Assembly (NCBI GenBank): GCA_032871835.1
Contig: CM065297.1
Span: 1,242,501-1,306,500, forward strand
Reading direction: 5' to 3'
Source of the DNA: Dipteronia dyeriana
Taxonomy: Eukaryota > Streptophyta > Magnoliopsida > Sapindales > Sapindaceae
DNA: 64,000 bases
Shown here piece after piece: positions 49,480-61,583 of the stretch. A program made the translations under genes and the position numbers. Under the pieces are notes generated by a model. The model was not told the origin of the DNA. It searched no databases and worked only from the letters and a program-made list of their open reading frames with translations. Within the stretch, counting starts at the first letter, position 1. The number at the start of each line of letters is the position of its first letter.

Positions 49480-51100
49480 TTCAAATCTGTGAAATCTACG
49501 CACATTCTCCATTGTCCATTTTTCTTTTGGACGAAGACTACATTAGTTACCCATTGAGGGTAGTTGATCTCTCTAATCGACCCTACAGCGAGTAGCTTTT
49601 TCACTTCCTGTTTGATTGCCTGACTTCTCTCGAGATTGAATGACCTTCTCTTTTGTATCACTGGTTTTGCATTCGGGTCTACCGCGAGATGATGAGATAT
49701 TATTCGGGTGTCTATCCCGACCATGTCTTCATGACTCCAGGCGAACACATCCTTGTATTCTTTAAGCTGATCAGTGAGGTTTTTTTTGACTTTTCCTTCC
49801 AAATTGGCCCCGATCTTGATCTTCTTATCTGGTTCATCTTCTTTCAAGATAATTTCTTCGACCGATTCATTTTTAGACTCATTCGACTCTTCCCTTGGAT
49901 CAAATTTGAATGATAGTGACTCTTTGTTTTGAATCGGCTGCGTTATAGTGCATACCTGTTCACCATCATTTTTGTCTTTGGATACTGACATGTTAGCTCT
50001 TCGGGCCATCTCTTGGGATCCATTGACTACACCGACCCCTGTTCGGTCAGGAACTTGATCATCAATGCATAAGTGGCTGTTACGGCCTTAGTTTTATTTA
50101 AGAGTGGAAGACCCAACAACGCATTATACAGCCAATTGTCTAAGTCTACCACCACGAAGTCGAGCAATACATTTCTCTGACAAGGTGTCACTCCAATCTT
50201 TACGGGTTGCTTTACCGTCCCGAGTGACCTGACCTCAATTCCTCCAAATCCTCTGAGTGGAGTATGGAAAGGCTGTAGATCCTTTCGGTCCAACCTGAAT
50301 TGATCGTAGACGGCTACATTGAGAATGTTTACCGAACTTCCATTCCTATCAGGATTCTCCTGACTTCCCGGTGACCAATCCGGGCACTTATGACTAGGGG
50401 CGGGCGTTGATTGGACCGGTTCAGCTTTTCATAGAACCAATAAAAAAGTGATAAAATCCGGTTTTTAAAAAAGTGAACCAATCCAATCAAATTGACATTT
50501 ACCAACCGATAAAAAACCAACCGAATTGGATTGGTTCGGTTCGGTTCGGTTTTTTTGGTTTTGGACCTGATGGGCCAAAATTCTAAATTTCATTTATTAC
50601 ATATTTAGTTCATTTTTTTGAACCTATTGGGCTAAATTTATTTATATCACAATAAAAACATATTAAAAAACTGAAAAATTCAATACAAAATAGTAAATAT
50701 ATTTCAAAATACATGCCAGCCAATTTTTTTGTTAATAGCTAATAAAATAGTCAATACCAAACAAAGTCAAATTACATTTTAAAATCCAATAAAATATACC
50801 TAATAATTGAAGAGTGAATAGTGAAAGTTAGAATTTTTTTTTTTTTATAATTTATAGTCAGGTACCGGTTCGGTTATCCTGCTTTTGGAACTAAACCGGA
50901 TAAAAATCGATCCAACCGATTTTTTTAAAATTAGAACTGAACCGAACCGATCACCCAATCAAAATCTGTAAAAAACCAATTGGACCAGTTTGATCCACTG
51001 GTTCGGTTCGGTTCATTGGTTTTTTGCCTACCCCTACTTATGACCAGGGCGTCATTTGGTCAAACATCGACCCTATGTGAGTTTGCTTATGTGAATATTA
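49480..51100 (-). pseudogene. Protease and truncated reverse transcriptase, gypsy element 2
   Basis: Minus-strand pieces: NDALVIS / ARIGHREVRRIL (split by the hAT-like insertion), a GSSVNIL-type retropepsin site reached only after a frame change (about 50335), FHTPLRGFGGIEVRSLGTVK and YNALLGLPLLNKTKAVTATY. The RT start from 50009 follows: FAWSHEDMVGIDTRIISHHL, YPQWVTNVVFVQKKNGQWRM and CVDFTDLNKA. RT homology stops at about 49480, where the internal deletion joins unrelated sequence. Confidence 0.8.
50395..51036. mobile_element. Non-autonomous hAT-like element with CGGTT subterminal repeats
   Basis: The element is 642 bp and flanked by a perfect 8-bp duplication CTTATGAC (50387-50394 and 51037-51044). 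Ends are TAGGGGCGGG and, in reverse, TAGGGGTAGG. Subterminal regions carry GGTTCGGTTCGGTTCGG-type repeats, the mirror of which appears at the other end. No transposase is encoded. It splits the protease region of gypsy element 2. Confidence 0.88.
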
Positions 51101-51461
51101 TTGGGTCACATCCTTCCTTTACCCTTTTCGGGTCTGGCTCGACCGAGTTCACGTCAAAGTTATGTCTTGTCTCCACTGCTTCTCTGATTTCCCCCGTTCG
51201 CTCTCAGTTACTTCTCCCAGTGGATGGTCCTCCAAAGATTGTTTGTATTACTTCATTGGTCTCTGAGCTGACCCTTTGATTTCGACCAGAGCTGTGATCG
51301 GCTCTGATCTCTTTCTTTGTTTCTGACTTCTCATCCCTTTTCAAGATTACATCCTGAAGATGTCCCTCCCGAATGAGGGTTTCTATGTAATCTCTAAGCT
51401 GGTAACATTTGGAAGTCTCATGACCGGTTTTCTTATGGAATCTACAGTATTTGGTTGTATC

Positions 51462-52424
51462 TCATCGAGCAAACTGAGACTGTCGGTGTGGCTCTTTTAC
51501 CAGATTTTTCTCTTCTAGTATGGCCAGAATTTCCTCCTGCTTTTTCCGAAGAGGGGTGTAGTTGGCGTATCTACCTCGGAATTTCTCCGTGGTCTGCTCG
51601 GCATTACGCCCATTTCCCCCGTTCTTGATTTTTTCTTTACTATTTCCTTTATGTTTTCTCTTTTGGTTCTGCACCTTGGACTCAGCGTCATTTTCAGGTT
51701 TTCCTCCATGCATATAGCATCCTCCCGTGGCTAATTCTTCTTCTTCGGCTAGTGCATATCCTCCCGCCATGTTCATTATATCTGAATATCTAGTTAGACG
51801 GACTCTTCTTAAGTCAAAAGATAGTCGTCCATTCTGTAGATTGTTGATGAATGCAGTAATTATCGCTTCGTCGTTTGCACTGTCAATTTCTGATACCGTT
51901 TGGCCGAATCTCCCCAGGTATTTCTTCAACGACTCATCTTTTTCTTATTTTATCTGAGAAAGGTAAGCCACTGATTTTTTCCTATGAACGTTGCTCAGAA
52001 ATTGCCTTGAGAAACTCATGTTTAGTTCACATAACCTTCTGATGCTCGCTGAGGGTAATCTCCCTAACCATCTTGAGCCCGTGTCTCCTAGAGTTTGTGG
52101 AAAGTTGAGGCATAGTAAGGGATCGTTGTGGGCATACTGGGACATAGCACTTTTATAGCGTCTGACGTGTTCTTTAGGGTATGTATCCTTCTTGAACTGC
52201 TCCACGTACAGCATCCTGAACCTTTTTGGGAATGAAGTCCGTAAGATTTTCCTAGTGAATGGACTGTCAGAATCTTCGTCAGATAAATCGTTGTATCCAT
52301 AACGTCTGATCAGTGCGTCCATTTGACGCTTATTGTTTTTGACTTCTCGAGTTAGGCTCTGAATTACAACATCTCTGTCTCCCACTGGACTTCCACGATG
52401 GTTAAACCGCTGAGTGATTGTCAT
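51462..52424 (-). pseudogene. Gag of Tat-type gypsy element 2
   Basis: Two in-frame pieces (52424-51945 and 51929-51462) are separated by a TAA near 51945. They read MTITQRFNHRGSPVGDRDVV, then DSPFTRKILRTSFPKRFRML, SMSQYAHNDPLL-like, TGSRWLGRLPSASI and a basic tail RKHKGNSKEKIKNG. This is a capsid (Retrotrans_gag) domain followed by a basic nucleocapsid-like region. A single stop breaks an otherwise intact frame of about 320 codons. Confidence 0.8.
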
Positions 52425-53014
52425 TCCTCTCTCTGGCTCTTCATTTTGATACCGAGTTTCACTGGTTGATTCTTGCAGGCGTATGGTTCTGTGATGATGC
52501 TTGCGATGGTGCCAATCGCTATCTTCTGATGACGACCGATCCCTGTACCGGTCATGTTTGCGGTGTCTTACACGGGCTGTCTGATCATGGTTCTGCTTCT
52601 AGCTTGGTCGTTCCTCTTCGGGTGTTTCATGTCTAGCTTGATTAATTGGAGCAGAGTTCCTTCCGACTTTCGGTGCATTTAGTTCTAGCCCCACTACAAC
52701 CGAACGAAGCCTTACAGGTGGGAGGTTAGGAGGTTGCGCTTCTTCTGTAACCAGTAGATCAACTCCTTATTTTATTGCGTCTGCCACCAACTATTGCAAC
52801 GCCTTGCGAAAGAGTCATGTTATGTCTTCGCTGGTCGAGGGATTTGTTGAATCCCTGCCGAGGATGTCGGTTGGCTGGTTGCGACGAGATCTCGTGAACT
52901 ACTGCTAATATAGATATTATCTGGAGATTTTTGGACATCTCCGGGACTGTTTCTACTTCCCGCCATTAATTTTAATTAAACCAGAGGTTCAAAGACCCTC
53001 TTTCTAGCACCATT

Positions 53015-53940
53015 TGTTGACGTTGATTTCTGGATGTATAGAAAAAGTCAACAATATTGGATTTTAGCTGTGATTTCAAATAGAGAGAGAATGAGAAAGT
53101 GATAGGACGCAAGTTTTACGTGGTAAAACTCCGATGACCGGAGAAACGTCCATAGGTGGTTGAATAATCAACCGAGCCAAAATCCACTATTGAAAAGATT
53201 TACAACTCTCGATCTCTCTTTCTCGATCTCTCTTTTTCTATCTGTATTTTTCTATATTTTCTGTGTATATTTTGTGACGAGATTATGGGTCTATTTATAT
53301 GTTCATAGAACCCTTATCCTCTTTGTACAAGTAATAAAAGATCTTTATATTTAACTATGATTGGTTACTTGTTTGAAGTAGCCTGTCTTCTTTCCTGTTT
53401 CGGAGACTTGTATTGAGATCGAATAGGACTCTAGTGATGTAGTCCAGTTAGGACTTATTTCCTTATAAAAGCGTAGTCTTTTTGAAGAAATAAAATTGTT
53501 GCCTGATTTATAACACTTTCTGTTTGGTATTCTATTCTTCTTGGAATTCCTCTTTGATATGGATATCTTCGCGTATTTTAACTACTCGACTCGTGTGAGC
53601 TACGCGCTGGGCTTTTTATTTGGTTTTCTTCATGTTTCTCCCAAGTAGAACACGATATTAGCTGGTCCCGAATGACGTCATCTGATCATGAGTAGAAAAT
53701 ATCATCAATTAACTCCGAGCATCTTTAATTGATCCCGAGTAGTATATGACGTCAGTTGACCCCGAGTAGGTTTTGTTCAATACTTGTTTACTCGGACTTC
53801 TCTTATTTGGTGATGTCTTGTAGAATATTTTCTGAATACCTATTGGGGTGTCCACCTGACAATTTTATCCTTTTTGTCCACCTGACAATTTTATCCTCTT
53901 TGTCAATGACTTGTACGTCTGATAAAATTTACATACGACT
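53015..53940 (-). repeat. LTR of gypsy element 2 (right copy; 5' LTR)
   Basis: It matches the left LTR along its whole length but has an extra direct duplication, TCCACCTGACAATTTTATCC, near 53850-53900. Its last base is T instead of A (ACATACGACT). Confidence 0.9.
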
Positions 53941-54174
53941 GAAATAACATTATCACTAAAGATTAAAGGAGAAGAATAATAATATTTGTGTATTCAATTT
54001 TTAAAAGTCTAACTAAGCAGGCGCCTTGCAGTACGACCAAAACCTAGTATTTATATATATATAACAATTATCAAGCAACGAGCGATTCAAATGTTATTTT
54101 GTGTGGAATCCGACTCTGTAACGCTAAAAAATGAACTCTTTTGATTATGTCATAATAGAAAAAATCTCACCACC

Positions 54175-54275
54175 GTCCAATGTGATTTAACGGTTAAGAA
54201 TACTTATTTAATCGGTTAATATCTCATGTTCGAATCATTATACCCGTGAGTGGTATATAAAAAAAAATGCAGGAT
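54175..54275 (+). repeat. Possible tRNA-derived SINE fragment
   Basis: TTTAACGGTTAAGAATAC (A-box-like) is followed by CTCATGTTCGAATCATT (B-box-like GTTCGAATC), and about 25 bases later by a TATAAAAAAAAA tract. Confidence 0.35.
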
Positions 54276-55825
54276 CCCATGCCGTAAAACAAAATCCATA
54301 TCTCACTCTCAATTCCTAGCGATAGATGGATGAATCTCAAAACAGAAGGAAAGAATATTGGTCCACATAACTAAAAGAGTGTGATATTAATTGTTGAGTA
54401 GAAAAGGCCATGAAATGAATTCAATTCATCATCCACTCCAAATCCAATGGCATATGTATGCATGTGAAAATGAAATACGTACATTTATTGAACAAGCTGA
54501 AACCCTAATGATCTCAAATGGACTACACTTCATGCACGGTCCTACTAGAATCGTCCTCACTCTTCTATCGCAATCAAAATTATTGTGTATATATATCCCA
54601 TTCCAACTCTAAAGCAAATATATATAAAATGGTAGGGTACATATACCCACATGCATCTCCATTAACTTTTTATTTTGTTTTACAATCTCCAAGGTGTTCT
54701 TGAATCTTGATCAATTTATTAAAAAAAAAAAAAGAAGAAGAAGTATAGATATATATGGATCCTAGAGAGTCATCAGAGATGTGTGCACGTGAAGGTAGAA
54801 GCTCTACACAATGACAGTGGATGTTAGTGTGATGGAATTTGTTATCAAACTTGGTAGCTTGTGTGCTTTCTGATAATAATAGTTATATCTTTGCTTCCAA
54901 GGAATTTTGGTGGTTGACACTTGACATACATAGTCCTTGCATTGATCACCTAGCTACGTGGTTGTTATTATTTATTAATACTACGTGCTTCGGTTGAACA
55001 TCCATCAAAATCGATAGTAGATAGAATTCGAATATCAACAGAACCCTAATCCGGTCTCGATCGTTTGATATTCCTGTAAACACCCATCACATAATAAACA
55101 TAAATTTATGGTGAAAACAATTAAATAACAACAATAATAAAACATTATCGTGCACATTTACTTTGGACAAATCAAAGTGTGATGAAGAAAGAAAAAGTGA
55201 TGCAAGTCTGCAACTGGATGCTGTCGGATCGGTTTCTCAAGATTCACATGGTTTAATGGCCATAAATCATAATGTTGTTTGGGCTTGGCCCATACATCTC
55301 CTCATCCATCATTTTCTCAATTGGTCCACCACTTGCAATAACTTGCTCTTCTTCGTCCACTTCCCGCCTTCCATGGCCCATCTACCTATAACAATATAAC
55401 TATATACCTATACTATACTTTATACTTTATACCCATCTTTTTCTCCTAGTACGGCATATCCGTCTTTGGAATCAAATTTCAACGTCCATTCATTTATTCA
55501 TTTATTCATTTATTCATTTTTCCATTTTTCCATTTGATAGATACGATTCATTTACCCGAGTCTTGAAATTGTCGAATTTTGAAATTCATTTATCTCCACA
55601 CTTGAATGATATGATCAAACGGACCTCAACCATTAAACAACTCAACAACAAAATGCAAAGTAAAACTTACACGGTCCACACTAATTAATGAGTTAACAAC
55701 TTAATGCTTGAGAAATTTCCACTTTGATAGAGATAACTATGATTAGTACTTAATTGTCCCCCAAATATATCCATGGTTAGATTACTTAGAATACCTACTA
55801 CAATTATATTTTAAGTAAACATTTA

Positions 55826-55834
<9 letters not shown>

Positions 55835-55876
<42 letters not shown>
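55835..55876. repeat. TA microsatellite
   Basis: An uninterrupted AT run of about 42 bases in the intergenic region. Confidence 0.95.
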
Positions 55877-55882
<6 letters not shown>

Positions 55883-56091
55883 TAAATTAATTTACTCCAA
55901 GTCTCCAACTACCCTTTGGAAGGAGTGGTTGGGTGAAGCAGGGACTTGATATCTATTTTATGAGAAAGACATCATATCTTTACACTTTTTTTTAACTTAC
56001 TTAAACACAAACACATTCAATTAACATCACCAAATGATTTTAATTAATTAATCAAGTAAAATGAATTAACAAATATTCACATTATTACAGG

Positions 56092-56100
56092 ACACGTGGC
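56092..56100. promoter_or_regulatory. G-box / ABRE-like site
   Basis: ACACGTGGC, about 265 bases before the start codon of the BPP-like gene, contains the palindromic CACGTG core bound by bZIP and bHLH factors and fits the ABA-response element core. Function is inferred from the motif alone. Confidence 0.4.
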
Positions 56101-56362
56101 GCCACTCCATGTGAGAACCACTCATCGAAACATGTCCGTTTAATGAAAACAAAAAAAAAACAGATCTTGAAGTTAGCTCCACTCTTCTCCAGCGTAGATC
56201 TACTCCATTTCATATTTTTCATATGTATGTGACGTAAAATATAAAAATCCAACTGAGAGGGAGAGAGATAGCTTTTCATATACTACACTGTCTTCTCTTT
56301 CAAAGTTAGATCTCAATCACTGAGGCTCGGAGAAGACAATGGTGCGGTGAAATTTGAAAACG

Positions 56363-59300
56363 ATGAATCGGAATAATAATAATAACAATAGTAGTAATTA
56401 TATGAGAGATTATTTGGTCGCCGGTGGGAGGAATTTTCCGGCAGGGTTGGGGCTGCATCAACAGCACCGACGAGGTCAAAGTTTGACTGGGTTCTCGAAG
56501 GATGCTCCGGCGCCGGACGAGAACCACCTCGACCTATTCTCCAAGACACGTCGTTCTCTTTCCGTCGCCTCCTCCGACGACAATTCCTCCGATGGTATGT
56601 ACTCATCTCTGTCAATGTCACATTTTTCTTTGTTAAAACACTTTAACGGTGTCGTTTTTCGTAATCAATTCAATGCACATCAATTTGGAGTTTCGGTCAC
56701 TGGGTTCTAATTTAATCCAAGTAACCGAATTAACCGAAACTAACTAAATTTAGTTTTTTTTTTTAAAAAAAAAAATCATGCTTCTTGAAGCAGTTTCAGT
56801 GAAGCTTGGAAGATTATCAGTTGGATCAGCCAAATTGGCGAGGAGTGCGATCGATGATCTTCTTTCATCCACAGATGGAGGCAAGCATGACTATGACTGG
56901 TAATTTTTCGTCCCCAGATCTGTCTACCTTTATGCTTTATAGATTAATTGAACATTTTTACCAAATTTTTGTTGCCATTATAAACATATTATGTTCAAAA
57001 GTTATTGGTATAGTAAATTTATCATCTTTACTTGATTTTGGATTGGTTTGGCAAGGTCACATTGTTCATAGATGACTAGGGAATTAGAAATGGACAAGTT
57101 ATATGCATCTGTTATTGAACTGTTAATTTGAATGATCGGATCGGTATTTAAGGATCATTGACCGTGTTAGATTAATAAAATTTAGTTTTGATTTTTTACT
57201 TTTAATTAGGCTTCTTACTCCTCCTGGAACTCCACTTTTTCCTTCGTCGGATGGAAATGAATCTCAACCGAGTCCAGTGGCTGCTTCGAGAGGCAGTTCC
57301 ATGTCTAGATCGGTTTCCACTACAAAGGCTTCAAGGGTATGCGTTTTTCATTTCATAAGGAGCAAATTTCTTATTACCTTTTTGATGTTTAAGATTCTAG
57401 AAGTGGAAATTGTTGATCAGTTATGAGAGTTGCTGATAACTGGCATGTTATGGAAGTACAATTGAAGTTTTTGACAGTAAATTGATTGAATTTGCAATGC
57501 CATCTGTGTTTCAGCTTTCAGTTTCGCAATCAGAAAGCAATCATTCATCTAGACCGGCTAGAAGCAGTTCAGTGACTCGCTCTTCTGCCTCTGCTTCACA
57601 TTATAGTTCCTATTCTAATAACAGATCGTCTTCAATCCTCAATACAAGCTCAGCTTCAGTCTCATCGTACATCAGACCAGCCTCTCCGAGTACTCGTTCC
57701 GCATCTTCAGCAAGACCTTCTACACCATCTTCCCGCCCATCAGCATCAAGATCCTCAACTCCCTCGAGAACCCGTCCATCTCTCACCAGCTCTTCTATTG
57801 ATAGGCCTCGTACATCCCAAAATTCAAGGCCATCAACTCCAAGCTCTAGGCCACAAATTCCGGCAAACTTGAGTTCCACAACCGCTCGTTCAAATTCCCG
57901 TCCATCAACTCCCACTCGTCGAACTCCAGTAGCTTCCACATCTCCAGGAGTGATTCCGACAACTTCATCAGGGCGTGTTATGTCAAATGGCCGCAATTCA
58001 GCACCAGCATCCCGCCCAAGCTCCCCAAGCCCACGAGTCCGGCCTTCACAACAGCCAGTCGTTCCTCCTGATTTTTCTCTTGACACACCACCTAACCTTA
58101 GAACAACTTTGCCAGACAGACCAGTGTCTGCTGGTAGGTCCCGGCCAGGTGTTGCTCTCACTGTGAAAGCGAACCAAGAAGCTACAGGGTCTGTGAATGT
58201 GCCAAGAAGACATTCATCACCCATCGTCTCAAGGGGAAGACTCACGGATCCTCCTGGTCCCATCGCCACTAGGGGAAGACACACGGATCCTCCTGCTCCC
58301 GTAGTCACTAGGGGAAGACTCATGGATCCTCCTGGTAGGAGTCGTTCCAATGGGCATATTCCTGACATGCATGAGTCTCGAAGGGCCTCACACGTCTCTG
58401 AGTTATCAACACGGAAACCTGTGAAGTCCTTGACTACTGCTACAGATAGCACTGGATTTGGGAGAACTATCTCCAAAAAATCTCTCGATATGGCCATCAG
58501 GCATATGGTATGTATTTTCCTATCCATCATATCACAGTATATTAATTTGTTAGGTTAGTGTGAAATTCTGCCAGTCATAATAACAAAATCTCTTCTTTAT
58601 TTGATTTTTATGTCGATTTTTCTTCCGGTAGCTATTTTAAAGTTTAAACGGGTAGTCAATTTTCTTAATCACTTGTCCAGAGAATTTAAAGGAAAGAAAG
58701 AGACAGAAGTAGCTTTCAAGATGTAGCAAAATGTTAGTGCTAGTGTTCCAATTTCATTTAGCTTTCCGGTGTAGAATTAGTTGGGAAATTCTACCTAGAA
58801 GTCCATTCCTGTGGAATAGTCCAATTCAAGATAACAAATAAAAGATATGACACATTGACACTTACAGACAGAAGTTAGTTATTTCTTGGATTGTAATGTT
58901 ACATTGTATTAGGAGTCTAGGACAATAGTAACACTCCGATCAATCAGAAAATTTATATTGTTGGCATAATTGTGGTGTCTCCGTTACAATTATGGATGTC
59001 AACACGAATTGTTGCATTTATCACTGGAACATCATAAATGAATAATACTAAGACAACATATTTTCCTTATCCTTAAAATCATTATCATCATGATTCTGTA
59101 TCATCATATCATCATTGTAATTGGCTGCAAGTAGATCTCTATAAGGAACATATGAAAAATTTATTACCACTAGGAATTGCACGGGAATGAAATTAAATAA
59201 TTCCTGTTTGTCTGTTACTAAATAAATCGTATTATCAATTTCATGCAAAATTGTAAGGAAAGAATTGAATATTTTGTTTACTTTGAATAGTTTGTTTCTT

Positions 59301-60096
59301 GCTCATGAAATGAGAGACAAGAACGGTTATTTTTTAACTTTATGCCATCTATCCTCAACTGACTGGATTCAAACTTGGTTTCGATTTAAGATTCATCCAT
59401 GTTCCATCAAGTAGTCTTACAATGTTCTAGCTAATTAGTTAGCATTGACATTAGCACAATGATCTCTAATCTTTCCTTCTTTTATTTAGAAAATATTAGC
59501 AATGGCATTTCGTTGAATTTGAAGTGGTAGCCATTTATCCGAGATGTTTTACTGGGAGCTTGTATTTATGTCCAGGGTAATAGCATAGTAAAGGATTTCA
59601 CTGTCTTGTGTTACAGTTTAATGAAAGCTCTTCTTTGTACTCATGGGAGATAGAAAATTTATCATGTGAGAAGAATCCTAACCATATATATTATTGTTGT
59701 TTGATGTAGGACATAAGAAATGGTGCAGCGAGCACGCGTCCAATTTCGGGCACCACCCTCTTCCCACAGAGCATTCGATCTGCCAATTCGAAATCCCATT
59801 CTTCTCGAACTTTGGAGTCTGTAAGCATCAATGGAAGCTCACAAAATGGGGACATTTCGGAGAAAGGACACAACTTCAGCAGGATTGCAGACAACGGAAG
59901 TGATGTTAACGATGGACGATACACTGCAAAGTTGAGTGAAGTAGACATCTATGAGAGCTCCCGCTATGACGCAATATTACTTAAAGAGGACTTGAAGAAC
60001 ACAAACTGGCTGCATAGTATCGATGATAAATCGGATCAAGGAACCTTCTTTGATAATGGTTTCGAGCCTCTGCCCGAACCTTTCGGTCCATTATAA
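56363..60096 (+). CDS. Ser/Pro/Arg-rich basic protein of the BPP (microtubule-associated) type
   Basis: Five exons join in frame: 56363-56594, 56794-56899, 57210-57336, 57515-58507 and 59710-60096, 1845 bp, 614 aa. Exons 1-3 carry the conserved N-terminal block: DLFSKTRRSLSVASSDD, VSVKLGRLSVGSAKLARSAI, then GGKHDYDWLLTPPGTPLFPS (about residues 106-125). Exon 4 is low-complexity and basic, rich in Ser, Arg and Pro, with RPSTP motifs repeated (ARPSTPSSRP, SRPSTPSSRP, SRPSTPTRRTP) and a three-fold RGRLTDPPGPIAT-like repeat. Exon 5 carries a conserved C-terminal part (NGAASTRPISGTTLFPQSI). The DWLLTPPGTPLFPS block identifies the family of At2g40070/At3g09000; some members (BPP proteins) bind and organise cortical microtubules. 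I infer a cytoskeletal role. No folded catalytic domain is present. Confidence 0.92.
58232..58336 (+). repeat. 39-bp tandem coding repeat in the BPP-like gene
   Basis: Three head-to-tail units start at 58232, 58271 and 58310 with AGGGGAAGACnCAnGGATCC and encode RGRLTDPPGPIAT, RGRHTDPPAPVVT and RGRLMDPPG. The third is partial. Unit length is exactly 13 codons. Confidence 0.95.
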
Positions 60097-60979
60097 CATT
60101 TGAGAAGTGGTTGAATTTTTATTTTTATTTTTTTCTATATCGTTGATATATAATTTTTTAAATTATATTCTTAATTATTTGGTTACTTTTGGAAGAATGA
60201 AATATGTCAACTTCTATCACTAAAAACCCTGAGTGAAGAGGCTGTGTTTTCTGCAGAAATTGAATCTATTTCTGGTCTTTTACTAATTTGCTTGTATGCT
60301 TTCAATATATTGTGTAATGTAGCAGCATTTTGCTTTGCATAAAAACTTTCAAGTGAAGGAACACAAAGCCATAAATAACCAAAATCTTTTCAACCTCGGG
60401 GATATCTCATGCTTCGTTCTCTTTTACGTATACGTTCAATCCAATCAATTCATGTTGTGGTGTAAATAACTGATCATGTGAAAAATGTATGTCACATGAC
60501 ACGATATAAATAGGTTTAGTTTATATGTGGAAGGCATATTGAAGTTATTTTTCATTTTCCTTCATTAAACTTACAATAGTTCTATTTTGATCAATCTAGT
60601 GTCTAAATGATGTGGTATTGCTATAATTCATTTATTTAAATTGTATTAGATTTGTAAGATTTAAATCAATGAATTGCAGTGATACAGTATCATTTGAGTG
60701 TCAGATTTAGATATAAAATTTAAATATAATAATATTATTTTTAATTTTATAGAGGTATCAAAAAGATCGGGTCAATCCGACTCAAGTCTGGTTCCATAGT
60801 GTTGGGCCTCAGCCCGGTCTCAAACCTAGTTGGGCCTAAGAAAAAACAATATTCATGGATTGTTCATTGTTCACATAACATTTATTAGATTGTTTGTTAT
60901 TCACGGCAAATCAAATACGAGCCGCACGATACGTGATGTGTGTATCATATCATCTATACGTTCGACAGAAATTATCAAG

Positions 60980-61123
60980 TCAGTACGAACTGATATAAAT
61001 TCGTCAGTGTGTTGGATGTGGACCATGAAATTTACATACTTTGATTCAGAGTGTATGTACTTATCAAAGTTTCTCCATAATCAATGGTCCACATACAACA
61101 CACTGATATAAGTTATATCAGTA
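60980..61123. repeat. Fold-back MITE, copy 4
   Basis: Left arm: CAGTACGAACTGATATAAAT then TCAGTGTGTTGGATGTGGAC. Right arm in reverse: TACTGATATAACTTATATCA then GTGTGTTGTATGTGGACCAT. The central region has GATTCAGAGTGTATGTACTT. Confidence 0.75.
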
Positions 61124-61583
61124 AAAAAACAATCAATACGTTCGATATAAACATAAATAGCAATGTGTTTTTATTTGAACGGATGTACAAATAAATAACG
61201 TATTAGAAGGTTGATTTCATTCAAACTTTCTTCTCAAACAGAGGAGGTGGGTGGCAGAAACACCAGACAGACAAGGGTATGGAAATGTCAACTAAGCGTT
61301 GGTTGAAGTGGTTAAACTCAGACATTGAATGCTTTTCTTTTCTTTAAACAACACATTAATCAACTCATATTCAACAGCTATTTTAAATTTTTTAATATTT
61401 TGATTTCCATTTTAAAGGATATTTAATAATCCACGTGAAGTCTTCATAGTTTATAACCATGTGGTGGTGGTTTCAACTACTTCGTACATCCCATCACCGT
61501 CTTTTATATCAATGCTTTCATTTTTTTAAGATAAATTAACTAAAATTGTACGTAAAATTATATATATATATATTGGTTTTTTA

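Larger units (their letters stand above)
47539..53940 (-). mobile_element. Tat-type gypsy element 2 with two LTRs and target duplication
   Basis: The 6.4-kb element is flanked by a perfect 5-bp duplication GAAAT (47534-47538 and 53941-53945). LTRs are 47539-48424 and 53015-53940, nearly identical by eye. Coding is on the minus strand: gag 52424-51462, protease about 51100-50027 and the start of RT 50009-49480. A plus-strand accessory ORF start (48930) lies next to the downstream LTR. The polypurine tract TTAAGGGGGTAT lies at 48436-48425 (minus). Most of RT, RNase H and integrase is missing, so it is internally deleted and non-autonomous. A hAT-like element (50395-51036) is inserted in it. Confidence 0.9.
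53946..56362. other. Intergenic DNA upstream of the BPP-like gene
   Basis: I see no gene here. The stretch holds a SINE-like fragment at 54175-54275, an ATTCATTT-type repeat near 55490-55530, a TA microsatellite at 55835-55876 and, close to the downstream gene, a G-box ACACGTGGC at 56092-56100. A three-codon upstream ORF (MVR, 56339-56350) precedes the next gene's start codon. Confidence 0.6.

Noticed and set aside
57610..58530. Long minus-strand open frame (306 codons) opposite exon 4 of the BPP-like gene
   Set aside because: It is a shadow of the Ser/Arg/Pro-rich coding strand; the spliced plus-strand gene has conserved family motifs and the antisense frame has none.
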